From positions 1 through 58,778 of the forward strand of contig VERI01000008.1 of assembly GCA_018882785.1 (NCBI GenBank): DNA of 58,778 bases, written 5' to 3'. A model generated the notes under the pieces. It worked only from the letters and a program-made list of their open reading frames with translations, made no database searches and was not told the origin of the DNA. A program made the position numbers and the translations under genes. This document shows, piece after piece, positions 22,254-31,958 of the stretch (positions within the stretch are counted from its first letter, which is position 1; the number at the start of each line of letters is the position of its first letter). The stretch is from Burkholderiaceae bacterium (lineage in GTDB: Bacteria; Pseudomonadota; Gammaproteobacteria; Burkholderiales; Burkholderiaceae_A).

Positions 22254-22458
22254 CCGGACCCTCTGTCCCGGGTTAAACCGGCTTTACGTGCTGATTTATG
22301 CACAGATCGAAACAATCCATGTTTGTAGATCTGTTTTCGGCCCTTTAGTTAAATTACTGATCTAAGTAGTTGATTTTGAATAAATTTTTTATTAAATAAA
22401 TATTCCGTCAAGAGATTTATCGTCAATCCCCAGCCATTTAGCCTTCGCCGACCAAGAA
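22254..22458. other. AT-rich intergenic region with a DnaA-box match
   Basis: This 205-bp gap is strikingly AT-rich between about 22310 and 22435 compared with the GC-rich coding DNA around it. It holds one perfect TTATNCACA DnaA-box match, a GATCTGTTTTC stretch and long A/T runs (AATAAATTTTTTATTAAATAAATA, broken here only in description). A one-mismatch box (TTGTTCACA) lies just inside priA at 22471-22479. It may simply hold the priA promoter; origin activity is speculative. Confidence 0.35.
22296..22304 (+). promoter_or_regulatory. DnaA-box match TTATGCACA
   Basis: The nine bases fit the TTATNCACA consensus exactly. It is a single perfect match, 43 nt after hemE, upstream of the AT-rich stretch. 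A nine-base match can occur by chance, so this is a candidate only. Confidence 0.4.
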
Positions 22459-24654
22459 TTGCCCACAGAGTTGTTCACAGCCCGCCCATCTCTCGTCTCT
22501 GTCGCCGTTGATGCCCCCTTTGCGGGCCTATTGGACTATGACAAAGGTGAGCTATCACTTACAAATGGGCAATGGGTTGAAGTGCCATTGGGCCGTCGTC
22601 AGGTGCTTGGCCTGGTCATCGCGCCTGACCGACTCGAGGGGCTCGTTGACGGCGCTGAGCCTGTTCGGGAGGTCGCCGCAGATCGGATCAGGCAGGTCAC
22701 CCGGCCCCTGACGCTGCTCCCGGTGGCAGATCCGAAGTGGCTCGATCTGATGGCCTTTGCTGCACGTTACTACCGGCGGCCCTTCGGGACTATCGCGGTC
22801 GGCCTGATGCCCAAGTGGCTGAGGGATTTGAAAAATTACGCTGAGAAAACAGCGGGTAAAAAAACCAACTTTGACCGCTTAATGGAGGCACTGGGGAACA
22901 GGACAGACAGGGACGGTTTTGAAACAGGCCAGGCCGCAGATCAGGCCTCAGCGGGTGAGCAGGGTGAGCCATACGGCCGATCCGAACCTCCTTTGAATTC
23001 TGACCAGTCAGCAGCCCTGGATGCAATTCGTGCACCGGGTGTTTATGTCCTACACGGTGTGACCGGCTCCGGAAAAACTCGAATCTATACCGAGGCAGCC
23101 CGGCGCTGTATCGCATCGAAACCGCAAGATCAGGTACTGGTCATGGTGCCCGAAATCGGTCTCACCCCGCAGCTTGTCGCGCGATTTGCTGCAGCATTAC
23201 CCGGAGTCGAGATCGCCGTGCTGCACAGTGAGGTGTCCGAACGCGAGCGGGCGAGGCTCTGGCTTTCTGCGGCCACGGGCCTCGCAAGGCTGGTGATCGG
23301 AACACGGCTCTCGGTCATGACGCCAATGCCCCATTTGGCATTGATCATTGTTGACGAAGAGCATGACCACTCCTACAAGCAGCAGGAAGGCATGCGTTAT
23401 TCGGCCCGTGATCTGGCAGTCTGGCGGACCCAGAATGTCGGTGCGACGTTGGTATTGGGCAGTGCAACGCCATCCATGGAGACCTGGGCCCAGATACGGC
23501 GCAAGAAGTATCAGGTGCTGTCGCTATCGAAGCGGGCCACTGGTGAGCCGCCTGCGCCCATTCAACTCATCGATACCCTGAAAGATCCTGCGAAAGAGGG
23601 TCTCTGCACGCAGAGCCGGCAGGCCATTGCCCGAGTATTGGCCGATGACGGCCAGGTGCTGGTCTTTTTAAATCGGCGCGGATACGCACCGGTGCTGTCG
23701 TGTTCAAGCTGTGGCTGGTCGTCGCGCTGTTTGGAGTGTGGCGTGGCAACGGTATTGCATCGTCAGGGGCCAGCGACATCGACACCGACCGACGCAGGGC
23801 ATACGCCCAATCGGTCGATCAATAAGTGGCGTCTGCAGTGTCACCACTGTGGCCTCGAGTCTACGGTGCCGCGGAGCTGCCCAGACTGCGGTGATGCGGA
23901 TCTTTCGCCGATTGGCCGCGGGGTACAGCGCCTAGAAGACACGCTTGCTGCAGAGTTCCCTGGCGCACGCATCCTTCGAATCGATCGAGATACGGTCCGC
24001 CAGGGTAAGGCGCTGGCAGCTGAGATCGAGAAAATTCAGCGGCATGAAGTGGACATCGTCGTGGGCACTCAGATGCTTGCCAAAGGCCACGACTTTGCCC
24101 GAATGCGCCTGGTGGTGGTCGCTGACGCGGATACTCAGCTGATTAATCCCGATTTCCGTGCACCGGAGCGGCTATTTTCTACGTTGATTCAGGTTGCTGG
24201 CAGGGCAGGCCGTCACGAGCAGTCGGGCGCAGCGGCGCGCGTCCTGGTCCAGACCCGCTATCCCCAGCATCAGCTTTATCGCTATCTCTTGGCACAAGAC
24301 GTTTCAGGCTTTGCTGAGGCTGAGCTTGCAGATCGGCAGACGGCTGGGCTGCCGCCGTTTTCTCATATGGCAGCGATTCGCGCCGCATATCGCGACGAGG
24401 CCAAGACCCGACATTTACTGCGGTTGTTGCGCGATCATCTGCAGCAATTTGCTGCGCAAAATTCCTGGCCCGTTAGCGCCTATGGACCGGTCGCACGCTA
24501 TCCCGAAATGCAGGCGGGCAAATGGCGCGGTCAGATCATTCTGGAGTCTGACTCAAGGCCAGCGCTCCATCAATTACTGGCGACCGCGGAGGTCTGGATG
24601 GCCGAGCACCGAGAACTTGACTGCCACATTGATGTCGACCCTGTGGAGGTCTAG
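22459..24654 (+). CDS. priA: primosomal helicase PriA
   Basis: PriA restarts stalled replication forks as a 3'-to-5' helicase and loads the primosome. The 731-residue protein has an N-terminal DNA-binding domain, Walker A GVTGSGKTRIY (about residue 200), the DEEH box, and a zinc-binding cysteine cluster (CSSCGW, CLECG, CHHCG, CPDCG, about residues 415-480). The zinc domain contains a roughly 25-residue polar insert. The start is a TTG with a weak ribosome site, so the N terminus is uncertain by a few codons. The stop overlaps the opposing ABC-F gene by 4 nt. Confidence 0.93.
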   Translation: MPTELFTARPSLVSVAVDAPFAGLLDYDKGELSLTNGQWVEVPLGRRQVLGLVIAPDRLEGLVDGAEPVREVAADRIRQVTRPLTLLPVADPKWLDLMAFAARYYRRPFGTIAVGLMPKWLRDLKNYAEKTAGKKTNFDRLMEALGNRTDRDGFETGQAADQASAGEQGEPYGRSEPPLNSDQSAALDAIRAPGVYVLHGVTGSGKTRIYTEAARRCIASKPQDQVLVMVPEIGLTPQLVARFAAALPGVEIAVLHSEVSERERARLWLSAATGLARLVIGTRLSVMTPMPHLALIIVDEEHDHSYKQQEGMRYSARDLAVWRTQNVGATLVLGSATPSMETWAQIRRKKYQVLSLSKRATGEPPAPIQLIDTLKDPAKEGLCTQSRQAIARVLADDGQVLVFLNRRGYAPVLSCSSCGWSSRCLECGVATVLHRQGPATSTPTDAGHTPNRSINKWRLQCHHCGLESTVPRSCPDCGDADLSPIGRGVQRLEDTLAAEFPGARILRIDRDTVRQGKALAAEIEKIQRHEVDIVVGTQMLAKGHDFARMRLVVVADADTQLINPDFRAPERLFSTLIQVAGRAGRHEQSGAAARVLVQTRYPQHQLYRYLLAQDVSGFAEAELADRQTAGLPPFSHMAAIRAAYRDEAKTRHLLRLLRDHLQQFAAQNSWPVSAYGPVARYPEMQAGKWRGQIILESDSRPALHQLLATAEVWMAEHRELDCHIDVDPVEV

Positions 24655-26597
24655 CGGCTTGTTTCTTCCCGACTGAGCAAATCTTCCCAGCGCAGCAAAA
24701 GCGCCTCATTGAGCAGTTCGATTTCCTGAAACCGAGCCTGGAGCTGGGCCACACGCGAACCGTCTGTCTTATAGGTCTCCGGGTCGGCAAGCAGTGCGCT
24801 GATCTGGGCCTGCTCATGCTCAAGCGCAGTAATGCGATCAGGAATCGCAACGAGCTCCTGCTTTTCTTTGGAGTTGAGTCGGAGCGGTCGGGCTGCTTTT
24901 GCGGGGACTGCCGCAGACGGCGCAGCATCCTTTTCGGAAGGGATTGCCTGGCTGCCCTTGGACAAAGGCTTTGCTGCTTGGTCTGACTTTCGGTTCGGGC
25001 CGGTCGGGCCTGCGCTTGGCGCTTTGTGCTGCCGCTGCCTGAGCCAGTCTTCATAGCCACCCACAGATGGCCGCCAGATGGCGTCGCCTTCATAGCCGAT
25101 TACGCCGGTCACTACCTGATCTAGAAATGAACGATCGTGACTGACCAGAAACACGGTACCGGAATAGTTCTGCAGCAATTCCTCTAACAAGTCTAAGGTC
25201 TCAACATCGAGATCATTGGTGGGCTCGTCCAGCACCAAGACATTTGCAGGCCGTGCAAATAGCCTCGCCAATAACAGCCGGTTGCGCTCCCCGCCCGACA
25301 GGCTTCTCACAGGCGATGCGGCACGCTCTGGCGCAAATAGAAAATCTCCAAGATAACTTTTCACATGTTTACGCTCACCATTGATTTCGACCCACTCACT
25401 GCCGGGGCTAATAAAGTCCTCCAGCGTAGCGTTGAGATCTAGGGCTTCGCGCATTTGATCAAAGTAGGCAATTTCAAGTTTTGTGCCCAGCCTCACTGTG
25501 CCGCTATCGGGGGTAAGGTCGCCCAGGATTGTTTTCAATAGGGTGCTTTTACCCGCGCCATTGGGTCCGATCAGCCCTATCTTGTCGCCCCGCAGAATCG
25601 TTGCCGAAAAATCTCGGATGATGGGACGGTCAAAAGATTTACAGACGTCCGTAAGCTCGGCCACGAGCTTGCCGCTACGTTCTCCGCTGGCGATTTCCAG
25701 ACGGATATTTCCCATCACCTCCCGGCGTTGCGCACGTTCCGCCCGAAGTTTTTCTAGGCGGGCGATCCGGCCCACACTCCTTGTACGTCGCGCCTCGACC
25801 CCCTTTCGGATCCAGACTTCTTCTTGTGCGAGCAGCTTATCGGCCCGCGCAAATGCCTTAGCCTGGGCAGAAAGCTCTTCATCCTTATGCATCTGATAGG
25901 CGGTGAAATTTCCTGGATAGCGCCTGAGGACACCACGATCAAGTTCAATAATGGCGGTGCAGACATGATTAAGAAACGTTCGATCATGGGTGACAAACAC
26001 TACTGCCCCACGAAAGGTGAGCAGTAGTTCTTCTAGCCAAAGTATTGAATCGATATCCAGGTGGTTGGTGGGCTCATCCAGCAGCAGCACATCCGGCATT
26101 GCCACCAGTGCCTGGGCGAGCGCAACACGTTTTTTATTCCCTCCAGAGAGGCTGGAGATCAGGGACGTGGGCTCAAGCCGTAGGCGTTGCAGGACTTCAT
26201 CGACCCGTTGCTCCCAGGTCCAGCCCTCGATTGCATCTAGCCGCGCGGAAATCCTGTCAACTCGTTCTGCATCGCGTTCATGATCGAGCTGTTCAAACTC
26301 TGCTCTGAGTGCGACTGCCTCCGACAGGCCGAGGGCAACCTGATCAAACACAGTATGGGCAGCGGTCAGCTCGGGCTCTTGTGCCACTGAGGCAATCTGG
26401 AGCCCCTGCTGTTGCTGTAGCGTGCCAGCATCCGCCTTCTGGGTTCCCGCAAGAATCTTTAGCAGCGAGGATTTTCCCGTTCCGTTTCGTCCAATCAGTC
26501 CGATGCGTTCATTGGCCGATAGCGAGAAATCGGCATGAGACAGTAGGTCTACATGACCGAATGCGAGGCAGGCATCCGATAAAACAAGTAGCGCCAT
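24651..26597 (-). CDS. uup: ABC-F family ATPase, Uup-like
   Basis: This duplicated ABC ATPase without membrane domains belongs to the ABC-F family; Uup-type members act on ribosomes or on DNA-repair intermediates. The 648-residue protein has Walker A motifs GRNGTGKSS (about residue 36) and GPNGAGKST (about 345), and two LSGG signatures with Walker B LLDEPTNHLD and VLDEPTNDLD. The linker between them is charged, and the C-terminal region (about 540-648) is a predicted coiled coil as in Uup. It follows ackA by 5 nt. Confidence 0.88.
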   Translation of the reverse strand: MALLVLSDACLAFGHVDLLSHADFSLSANERIGLIGRNGTGKSSLLKILAGTQKADAGTLQQQQGLQIASVAQEPELTAAHTVFDQVALGLSEAVALRAEFEQLDHERDAERVDRISARLDAIEGWTWEQRVDEVLQRLRLEPTSLISSLSGGNKKRVALAQALVAMPDVLLLDEPTNHLDIDSILWLEELLLTFRGAVVFVTHDRTFLNHVCTAIIELDRGVLRRYPGNFTAYQMHKDEELSAQAKAFARADKLLAQEEVWIRKGVEARRTRSVGRIARLEKLRAERAQRREVMGNIRLEIASGERSGKLVAELTDVCKSFDRPIIRDFSATILRGDKIGLIGPNGAGKSTLLKTILGDLTPDSGTVRLGTKLEIAYFDQMREALDLNATLEDFISPGSEWVEINGERKHVKSYLGDFLFAPERAASPVRSLSGGERNRLLLARLFARPANVLVLDEPTNDLDVETLDLLEELLQNYSGTVFLVSHDRSFLDQVVTGVIGYEGDAIWRPSVGGYEDWLRQRQHKAPSAGPTGPNRKSDQAAKPLSKGSQAIPSEKDAAPSAAVPAKAARPLRLNSKEKQELVAIPDRITALEHEQAQISALLADPETYKTDGSRVAQLQARFQEIELLNEALLLRWEDLLSREETSR

Positions 26598-26602
26598 GCA
26601 GA

Positions 26603-27829
26603 TTAAAGGAGCGCTAAGGCCTGTTCGGCGGCGATCACACCTTCATCGGTGGGAACAATCCAGACCTCCACTTTGCTGTGGTTTGCATGAAGTGGCGTAA
26701 TCTCATCATTGGACGCAGTCTGATTGGCCTGATCATCGAGCGCAACGCCCAAAAAACCGAGACCGAGACAGACGTCGTTACGCAGCAAGCGATCGTTTTC
26801 TCCGATGCCACCAGCAAAGGCAATTGCATCAACACCGCCCATGGCGGCAATGAGCCCACCTGCCTCGCGGATGACCCGGTGTTCATACACCTCAATTGCG
26901 AATCGGGCCTCATCGGAGGTACTGTCGCGCAGTGTCCGCATATCGGCAGAAAGGCCTGAAAGGCCTTTAAGCCCAGATTGCCGATAAAACAAATTCTCCA
27001 AGGCCTTGGCGTCCATACCTTGCTGCACGAGATAAAGGACAACCCCGGGATCGAGATCCCCGCAGCGTGTGCCCATCATGAGACCGCCGACAGCAGAAAA
27101 ACCCATGGTGGTGGAAAAGCTTTTTCCGTTAACACAGGCGCAGAGGCTAGAACCATTTCCTAGGTGGGCCATGAGAAGACGTTTTCCGGCCGCCGCGGTT
27201 TTCTTTAAGAGTCGGGAAGAGACATATTGATAGGACAGGCCATGGAAGCCATAGCGCCGGACGCCTTGACTGTAGAGCTCGCGCGTGAGGGGAAAAGTTT
27301 TTTCCGCCCGCGGGATCTGGCTGTGAAACGCGGTATCAAAACAGGCCACCTGGGGCACATCGGCAAAGCTTTGCGCGAAGGCTGAAATCCCGCGCAGATT
27401 GTGTGGCTGGTGCAGTGGGGCCAGCGGATCAAGCCGGTGGAGCTCGGTCAGTATTTCTGGCGTAACCACAACCGCATCAGAAAAATGGTCTCCACCATGA
27501 ACGACCCGATGGGCGATCGCGGCGATCTGCTGGGCATGTTGCTGGCTGAGCAGTGTCTTGAGGACCCGAAGCGCAGCCTGCAGGTTGTCTTCATGGGCTT
27601 CTGCATGCAGGGCCGCCTCATGCCGATCGCCGTTAACGGACCAATGAACAGACGGCCGCCCCCCGGGTTCGAGACCCTGGATATTTCCGCCAAAAATCGA
27701 TGGGCCCACGCTGTCGTCCGAGGGCCCACGCTGGATTGGATGGGTTGAGAATTTCAGCGAGGATGAACCGATATTGACCGCCAAAATTACTTTGGGGGGT
27801 GCACCGTCGGCGGCTGCCTGAGGGCTCAT
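26603..27829 (-). CDS. ackA: acetate kinase
   Basis: AckA interconverts acetate plus ATP and acetyl phosphate. The 408-residue protein has the ASKHA phosphate-binding motif NIGSSSLKFS near residue 19, the RRYGFHGLSYQYVS signature, and the nucleotide-binding segment HLGNGSSLCA. Its start overlaps the stop of the upstream phosphotransacetylase-like gene (ATGA), giving a coupled acetyl-CoA/acetate module. Confidence 0.95.
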   Translation of the reverse strand: MSPQAAADGAPPKVILAVNIGSSSLKFSTHPIQRGPSDDSVGPSIFGGNIQGLEPGGRPSVHWSVNGDRHEAALHAEAHEDNLQAALRVLKTLLSQQHAQQIAAIAHRVVHGGDHFSDAVVVTPEILTELHRLDPLAPLHQPHNLRGISAFAQSFADVPQVACFDTAFHSQIPRAEKTFPLTRELYSQGVRRYGFHGLSYQYVSSRLLKKTAAAGKRLLMAHLGNGSSLCACVNGKSFSTTMGFSAVGGLMMGTRCGDLDPGVVLYLVQQGMDAKALENLFYRQSGLKGLSGLSADMRTLRDSTSDEARFAIEVYEHRVIREAGGLIAAMGGVDAIAFAGGIGENDRLLRNDVCLGLGFLGVALDDQANQTASNDEITPLHANHSKVEVWIVPTDEGVIAAEQALALL

Positions 27830-29238
27830 GGCTTATTGCTGCGATAGTAGTGGGCAACCAGTTTTGCGAGAAGCGCACTGGATATTCGCGAGATCGGCCC
27901 GTCTGCTCGGCTCGTCAGGGCCAGGGGAATTCTTGCGCCCAGCACAATACCGCTGGATGTTGCGCCCGCCAGATACTCAAGCTGTTTGCCAATCATATTG
28001 GCCGACTCAAGATCGGGTGCGATCAGAATATCGGCCTGCCCGGCAACAGGAGAGCTGATATTTTTGATCTGGGCGGCCTTGGCCGAGATCGCGTTGTCGA
28101 ATGCAAGCGGACCGTCCAGGATGGCGCCGGTAATCTGCTGTCGATCCGCCATTTTGCACAGTGCGGCTGCATCTAATGTGGAACCGATGCTGGCAGTAAT
28201 GGTTTCGACTGCCGACAGAATGGCCACCTTTGGCATTGGATTGCCCAGCACATGGGCCAGCGTAATCGCGTTTTGCACGATATCCATTTTCTCCATCAGA
28301 TGAGGCGCAATGTTGATGGCCGCATCTGAGATGAGCAAGGGCTTGCTGTACAGCGGTACTTCAAATCTCCAGACATGGGAAATACGCCGCTTGGTTCTTA
28401 GCTTGGGGTTAGACACCACAGCGCCCATGAATTCATCTGTGTGAAGACTGCCCTTCATCAGTGCCTCGAGCTTTCCTTCTGCAGCCATCTGTGCAGCGAT
28501 TTCTGCCGATGCGTGGCTGTGAGGCGTGTCGACAATATCAAATTGCCGAATATCCAGCTGGGCCTGCTCTGCTATTGCAAGAATCCTTGATTTGGGACCA
28601 ATCAAGACTGGACGAATCAACGACTGCTCCGCAGCTTCGATCGCCCCCTGGAGTGCACCTGCCTCGCAGGGATGCACGATGCCGCAGCTGATGGGCTCGA
28701 GGTGGGCGCCGAGTTCAAGCAGTGCTTTAAGCCGTGTATCTGGATCAAATAGCTGAATCTGTGGCGCGCTAATTTTTTCCCGACGTATTTTGTTGACCGG
28801 TGGCAGGACAATCGCCTCGCCGCTGGCTACTGTCTGCTGATGCTGGTTCTGAACCTGGCACTCAAAGGTCACGGATTTATTATCCGCATGTTTACCGATC
28901 GCCTTAATCATGACCGTAACGGTGTCGCCGACCCGTACGGGAAGATCGAAATGCAGTTTCTGATCGAGGTAGATTGTTCCCATGCCTGGCAGTGAGTTGC
29001 CCAGCACGCTGGAAATCAATGATGCAGTCCACATACTGTGGCCGACGATTTCATGCACGGGTGTATTGCCTGCCGCATACGCGTTATCAAGATGGGTAGG
29101 GTTGGTATCCCCCGAGACCGCCGCAAAGCCGTCGACATCGGCCCGGGTCAGGGTTCGGACCAGACGGGCAGAGTCCCCGACATGAATTTCATCAAAGGTT
29201 TTGTTTTCGATAATTTCTTGGCTATGCGAGACGGACAT
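27826..29238 (-). CDS. MaoC hotdog-phosphate acetyl/butyryltransferase fusion
   Basis: This 470-residue protein joins an N-terminal MaoC-like hotdog domain (about residues 10-145; hydratase-like segment SGDTNPTHLD) to a C-terminal phosphate acetyl/butyryltransferase domain (about 165-470). Such fusions are usually annotated as bifunctional enoyl-CoA hydratase/phosphate acetyltransferase. With coupled ackA it should convert acyl-CoA to acyl phosphate and then carboxylate plus ATP. What the hotdog domain acts on is unknown. It heads a three-gene minus-strand operon. Confidence 0.88.
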   Translation of the reverse strand: MSVSHSQEIIENKTFDEIHVGDSARLVRTLTRADVDGFAAVSGDTNPTHLDNAYAAGNTPVHEIVGHSMWTASLISSVLGNSLPGMGTIYLDQKLHFDLPVRVGDTVTVMIKAIGKHADNKSVTFECQVQNQHQQTVASGEAIVLPPVNKIRREKISAPQIQLFDPDTRLKALLELGAHLEPISCGIVHPCEAGALQGAIEAAEQSLIRPVLIGPKSRILAIAEQAQLDIRQFDIVDTPHSHASAEIAAQMAAEGKLEALMKGSLHTDEFMGAVVSNPKLRTKRRISHVWRFEVPLYSKPLLISDAAINIAPHLMEKMDIVQNAITLAHVLGNPMPKVAILSAVETITASIGSTLDAAALCKMADRQQITGAILDGPLAFDNAISAKAAQIKNISSPVAGQADILIAPDLESANMIGKQLEYLAGATSSGIVLGARIPLALTSRADGPISRISSALLAKLVAHYYRSNKP

Positions 29239-29490
29239 GATCTGGTGATGGCTTCAATAGGTTGTCGATCGTGAGTCTGGACTGATTCTCATCAGCCGAG
29301 GTGACGTTTGGATCACAAATCTGGTCTTGCGATCATACTGCACCGCACAAAAAACGATCTAATGGGCTGCTTGCGATGGGTCAAACTGGGCTCGAAATCA
29401 TGGTTTTCAGGGCCAACGGGTAGAATCTCATGCCTTGTTACCCACTCTGGCGGTTCTTTTGTTGCGCTGCCGGACTAGGTCTCGGTCCAT

Positions 29491-29566
29491 GCGTCTGTAG
29501 CTCAGTGGATAGAGTACTGGCCTCCGAAGCCAGGGGTCGCAGGTTCAATTCCTGCCAGACGCGCCA
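29491..29566 (+). tRNA. tRNA-Arg(CCG)
   Basis: The 76-nt cloverleaf has acceptor GCGTCTG paired with CAGACGC, anticodon stem CTGGC/GCCAG with loop CTCCGAA (anticodon CCG), T-arm GCAGG-TTCAATT-CCTGC, and encoded CCA. It reads the arginine codon CGG. It sits 12 nt before argS, the gene for the enzyme that charges it. The 252-bp gap upstream (29239-29490) holds no gene that I can support and no convincing promoter pair. Confidence 0.97.
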
Positions 29567-29578
29567 ATTTGAATCCTC

Positions 29579-31378
29579 ATGCTCGAATCACAACGACAAC
29601 AGCTCGCCGCTTTTTTATCTGATGGCCTTGCCGCTCTTGCGGCTGAGCATGGCAAGTCGCTAGAGATGGTGGACCAGGGGCTGGCTGCGGCCAGCCTTGA
29701 AAAGCCTCGTCAGCCCGAACATGGCGATATCGCCAGTAACCTTGCCATGCGACTGGCCAAGCCCCTGGGGTTGCCGCCGCCCAAAATTGGACAGGCATTG
29801 GCAGCAGCATTAAAGGCCGATCCACGGGTGCCACAGCTTATTCAAGATATCGAGGTGGCCGGCCCGGGCTTCATTAATTTTCGTCTCACCTCTGCGGCCC
29901 GAGCCGAAGTGCTTAAGGACATCGCACGGGATCCGTCCGGGTTTGGAATTTGTCGGCCAGATGATCGGGCCACACATGTGTTGATCGAATTTGTTTCCGC
30001 CAATCCGACGGGCCCACTGCATGTCGGCCACGGCCGGCAGGCGGCCCTTGGCGATACGCTGGCCGCGATGCTGTCGGCCAGCGGACTGCGTGTATTCCGC
30101 GAGTTTTATTACAACGATGCCGGTGCGCAGATTCATAACCTTGCTATTTCGGTTCAGGCCCGCGCCAAGGGAATTGCAATCGATGACGCTGCCTTCCCTG
30201 CTGATGGATATCGGGGCGACTACATTGCGGAAATTGCCGCTGCCTACCTGAATAAAGAGACTGTTCGTGCCTTCGATGGCGAGCCGATGACCTCTAATGG
30301 TGACGTTGAGGATCTTGAGGAGATTCGCCGCTTTGCGGTGACCTATCTGCGCCATGAGCAGGATCTTGATCTGCGCGCCTTTGGTGTGTCTTTTGACCGG
30401 TATTACCTGGAGTCTTCTCTTTATAAAGACGGCCGGGTGACATCCACGGTGAACGCCCTGGTTGACAGTGGCCACACCTATGAACATGAAGGAGCGCTAT
30501 GGCTGCGGTCGACCGAGTTTGGTGACGATAAAGACCGGGTCATGCGTAAGTCCGATGGCAGCTATACCTATTTCGTGCCAGATGTCGCCTACCATGTGAC
30601 CAAGTGGGAGCGGGGATTTACCAAAGCGATCAACATCCAGGGCTCCGACCATCACGGCACCATTGCTCGCGTCCGTGCTGGACTTCAGGCCCTCGACATC
30701 GGTATCACCAAGGGCTTTCCAGACTATGTGCTGCACAAGATGGTGACCGTCATGCGGGGCGGTGAAGAGGTGAAGATCTCGAAGCGGGCGGGCAGCTATG
30801 TCACGCTCAGAGACTTAATCACCTGGTCAGGAGAAATTGATGACCCTTCCGATCATCTCGTTGCAGTGGATGAACAGCGCGGCCGGGATGCGGTGAGATT
30901 TTTCCTGGTCTCTCGAAAAGCGGATAGTGAATTTATCTTCGATGTGGATCTTGCCTTATCACGCTCTGAGGACAACCCCGTCTATTACGTTCAGTATGCC
31001 CACGCCAGAAGCTGCAGTGTGCTTGCCCAGGCCAATGTTCAGGCTGCTGAGGTACTTCAGGCAGTCCATGGTCTGGCCGATGATGATTGGGGCAGGTTTC
31101 TTGGCCAGCTTCAGGCGCCAAAGGAGCAGGCGTTATTGAATCGTCTTGCAGAATTTCCGGAGGTGATCAGAAATAGCGCCCAGGAGCTTTCGCCACATCT
31201 GATGGCGTTTTATCTTCGTGACCTTGCCGCTGATTTCCACGGCTTTTACAACAGCGAGCGTGTGCTGGTCGATGATCAGCAATTGCGTTCAGCGCGGTTA
31301 CTGTTGGTCGCTGCGACAGGGCAGGTACTTCGACTCGGCCTGGGGCTCTTGGGGGTCTCTGCACCTGCCCGGATGTAA
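29579..31378 (+). CDS. argS: arginyl-tRNA synthetase
   Basis: ArgRS is a class I synthetase that charges tRNA-Arg. The 599-residue protein includes the N-terminal Add-1 domain, the HIGH-type motif [14 protein letters not shown] (about residue 143), and a KMSKS-equivalent KISKRAG (about residue 400). It ends with the usual anticodon-binding helical domain. It is slightly longer than many homologues. Its close placement after tRNA-Arg(CCG) suggests a shared transcript. Confidence 0.96.
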   Translation: MLESQRQQLAAFLSDGLAALAAEHGKSLEMVDQGLAAASLEKPRQPEHGDIASNLAMRLAKPLGLPPPKIGQALAAALKADPRVPQLIQDIEVAGPGFINFRLTSAARAEVLKDIARDPSGFGICRPDDRATHVLIEFVSANPTGPLHVGHGRQAALGDTLAAMLSASGLRVFREFYYNDAGAQIHNLAISVQARAKGIAIDDAAFPADGYRGDYIAEIAAAYLNKETVRAFDGEPMTSNGDVEDLEEIRRFAVTYLRHEQDLDLRAFGVSFDRYYLESSLYKDGRVTSTVNALVDSGHTYEHEGALWLRSTEFGDDKDRVMRKSDGSYTYFVPDVAYHVTKWERGFTKAINIQGSDHHGTIARVRAGLQALDIGITKGFPDYVLHKMVTVMRGGEEVKISKRAGSYVTLRDLITWSGEIDDPSDHLVAVDEQRGRDAVRFFLVSRKADSEFIFDVDLALSRSEDNPVYYVQYAHARSCSVLAQANVQAAEVLQAVHGLADDDWGRFLGQLQAPKEQALLNRLAEFPEVIRNSAQELSPHLMAFYLRDLAADFHGFYNSERVLVDDQQLRSARLLLVAATGQVLRLGLGLLGVSAPARM

Positions 31379-31396
31379 GTGGTAGAGTCAGTTCCC

Positions 31397-31948
31397 ATGC
31401 GCCCGAGTGCGGTCCCCAATTCACGATTACGGCATCAAAAGCCGAGCGGATTCCGCCTGAGTCCCTTCATGACCGGGCTGGCTGCGGGCTTGTTAGCCTC
31501 GGCGTTGATTGCCTTGTACATCACGCAGTCACCGCTGCCGTTTGTCGACCGGGTGGGTACCCGTCCGACTGAGAAAGGCAAGGTCACTGTTCAGCGGCCT
31601 GAATCTGAGGAACTTGTCGACCCGAATAAGGGTCTGAACGCCAAAGATTCTGGCGAGGTTGAGTCTGCCGCCGAGGCGGGCATTGAACCCAAGATGGTCT
31701 CGCCCACTGGGCTGAGTTATTTGATCCAGGTGGGCGCCTTTAAGGCGATAGAAGACGCCGAGCAGATGCGCGCCCGAATGGCGATTCTTGGGTTTGAAGC
31801 CCGTGTAAGCAATACCGAAAAGGACGGCCAGACCCTTCATCGGGTTCGTCTTGGCCCCTATGGGTCGATTGAGGAGCTCAACAAAGCCCGGGTCCGGGTC
31901 CTGGAAAACGGGATTGATTCCACAGTAATTCGGGTCAATATGCGATAG
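31397..31948 (+). CDS. SPOR-domain membrane protein
   Basis: This 183-residue protein has a short cytoplasmic N terminus, one membrane helix (about residues 24-45), a charged periplasmic linker, and a C-terminal SPOR domain (about 105-180; LIQVGAFKAIEDAEQMRARM). SPOR domains bind denuded glycan strands at the division septum, so it is probably an FtsN-like or general division/cell-wall protein. An in-frame GTG at 31379 is an alternative start. It lies between argS and a dsbA-like gene, an arrangement I recognise from related betaproteobacteria. Confidence 0.8.
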   Translation: MRPSAVPNSRLRHQKPSGFRLSPFMTGLAAGLLASALIALYITQSPLPFVDRVGTRPTEKGKVTVQRPESEELVDPNKGLNAKDSGEVESAAEAGIEPKMVSPTGLSYLIQVGAFKAIEDAEQMRARMAILGFEARVSNTEKDGQTLHRVRLGPYGSIEELNKARVRVLENGIDSTVIRVNMR

Positions 31949-31958
31949 GAATGTCACG

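Noticed and set aside
22254..22290. Hairpin GCCGGACCC/GGGT...CCGGC after hemE as a terminator
   Set aside because: The stem is bulged and is followed by only three T residues; too weak to annotate.
22254..22458. Calling this gap oriC
   Set aside because: Only one perfect DnaA box is visible and dnaA is not in the window; retained only as a candidate.
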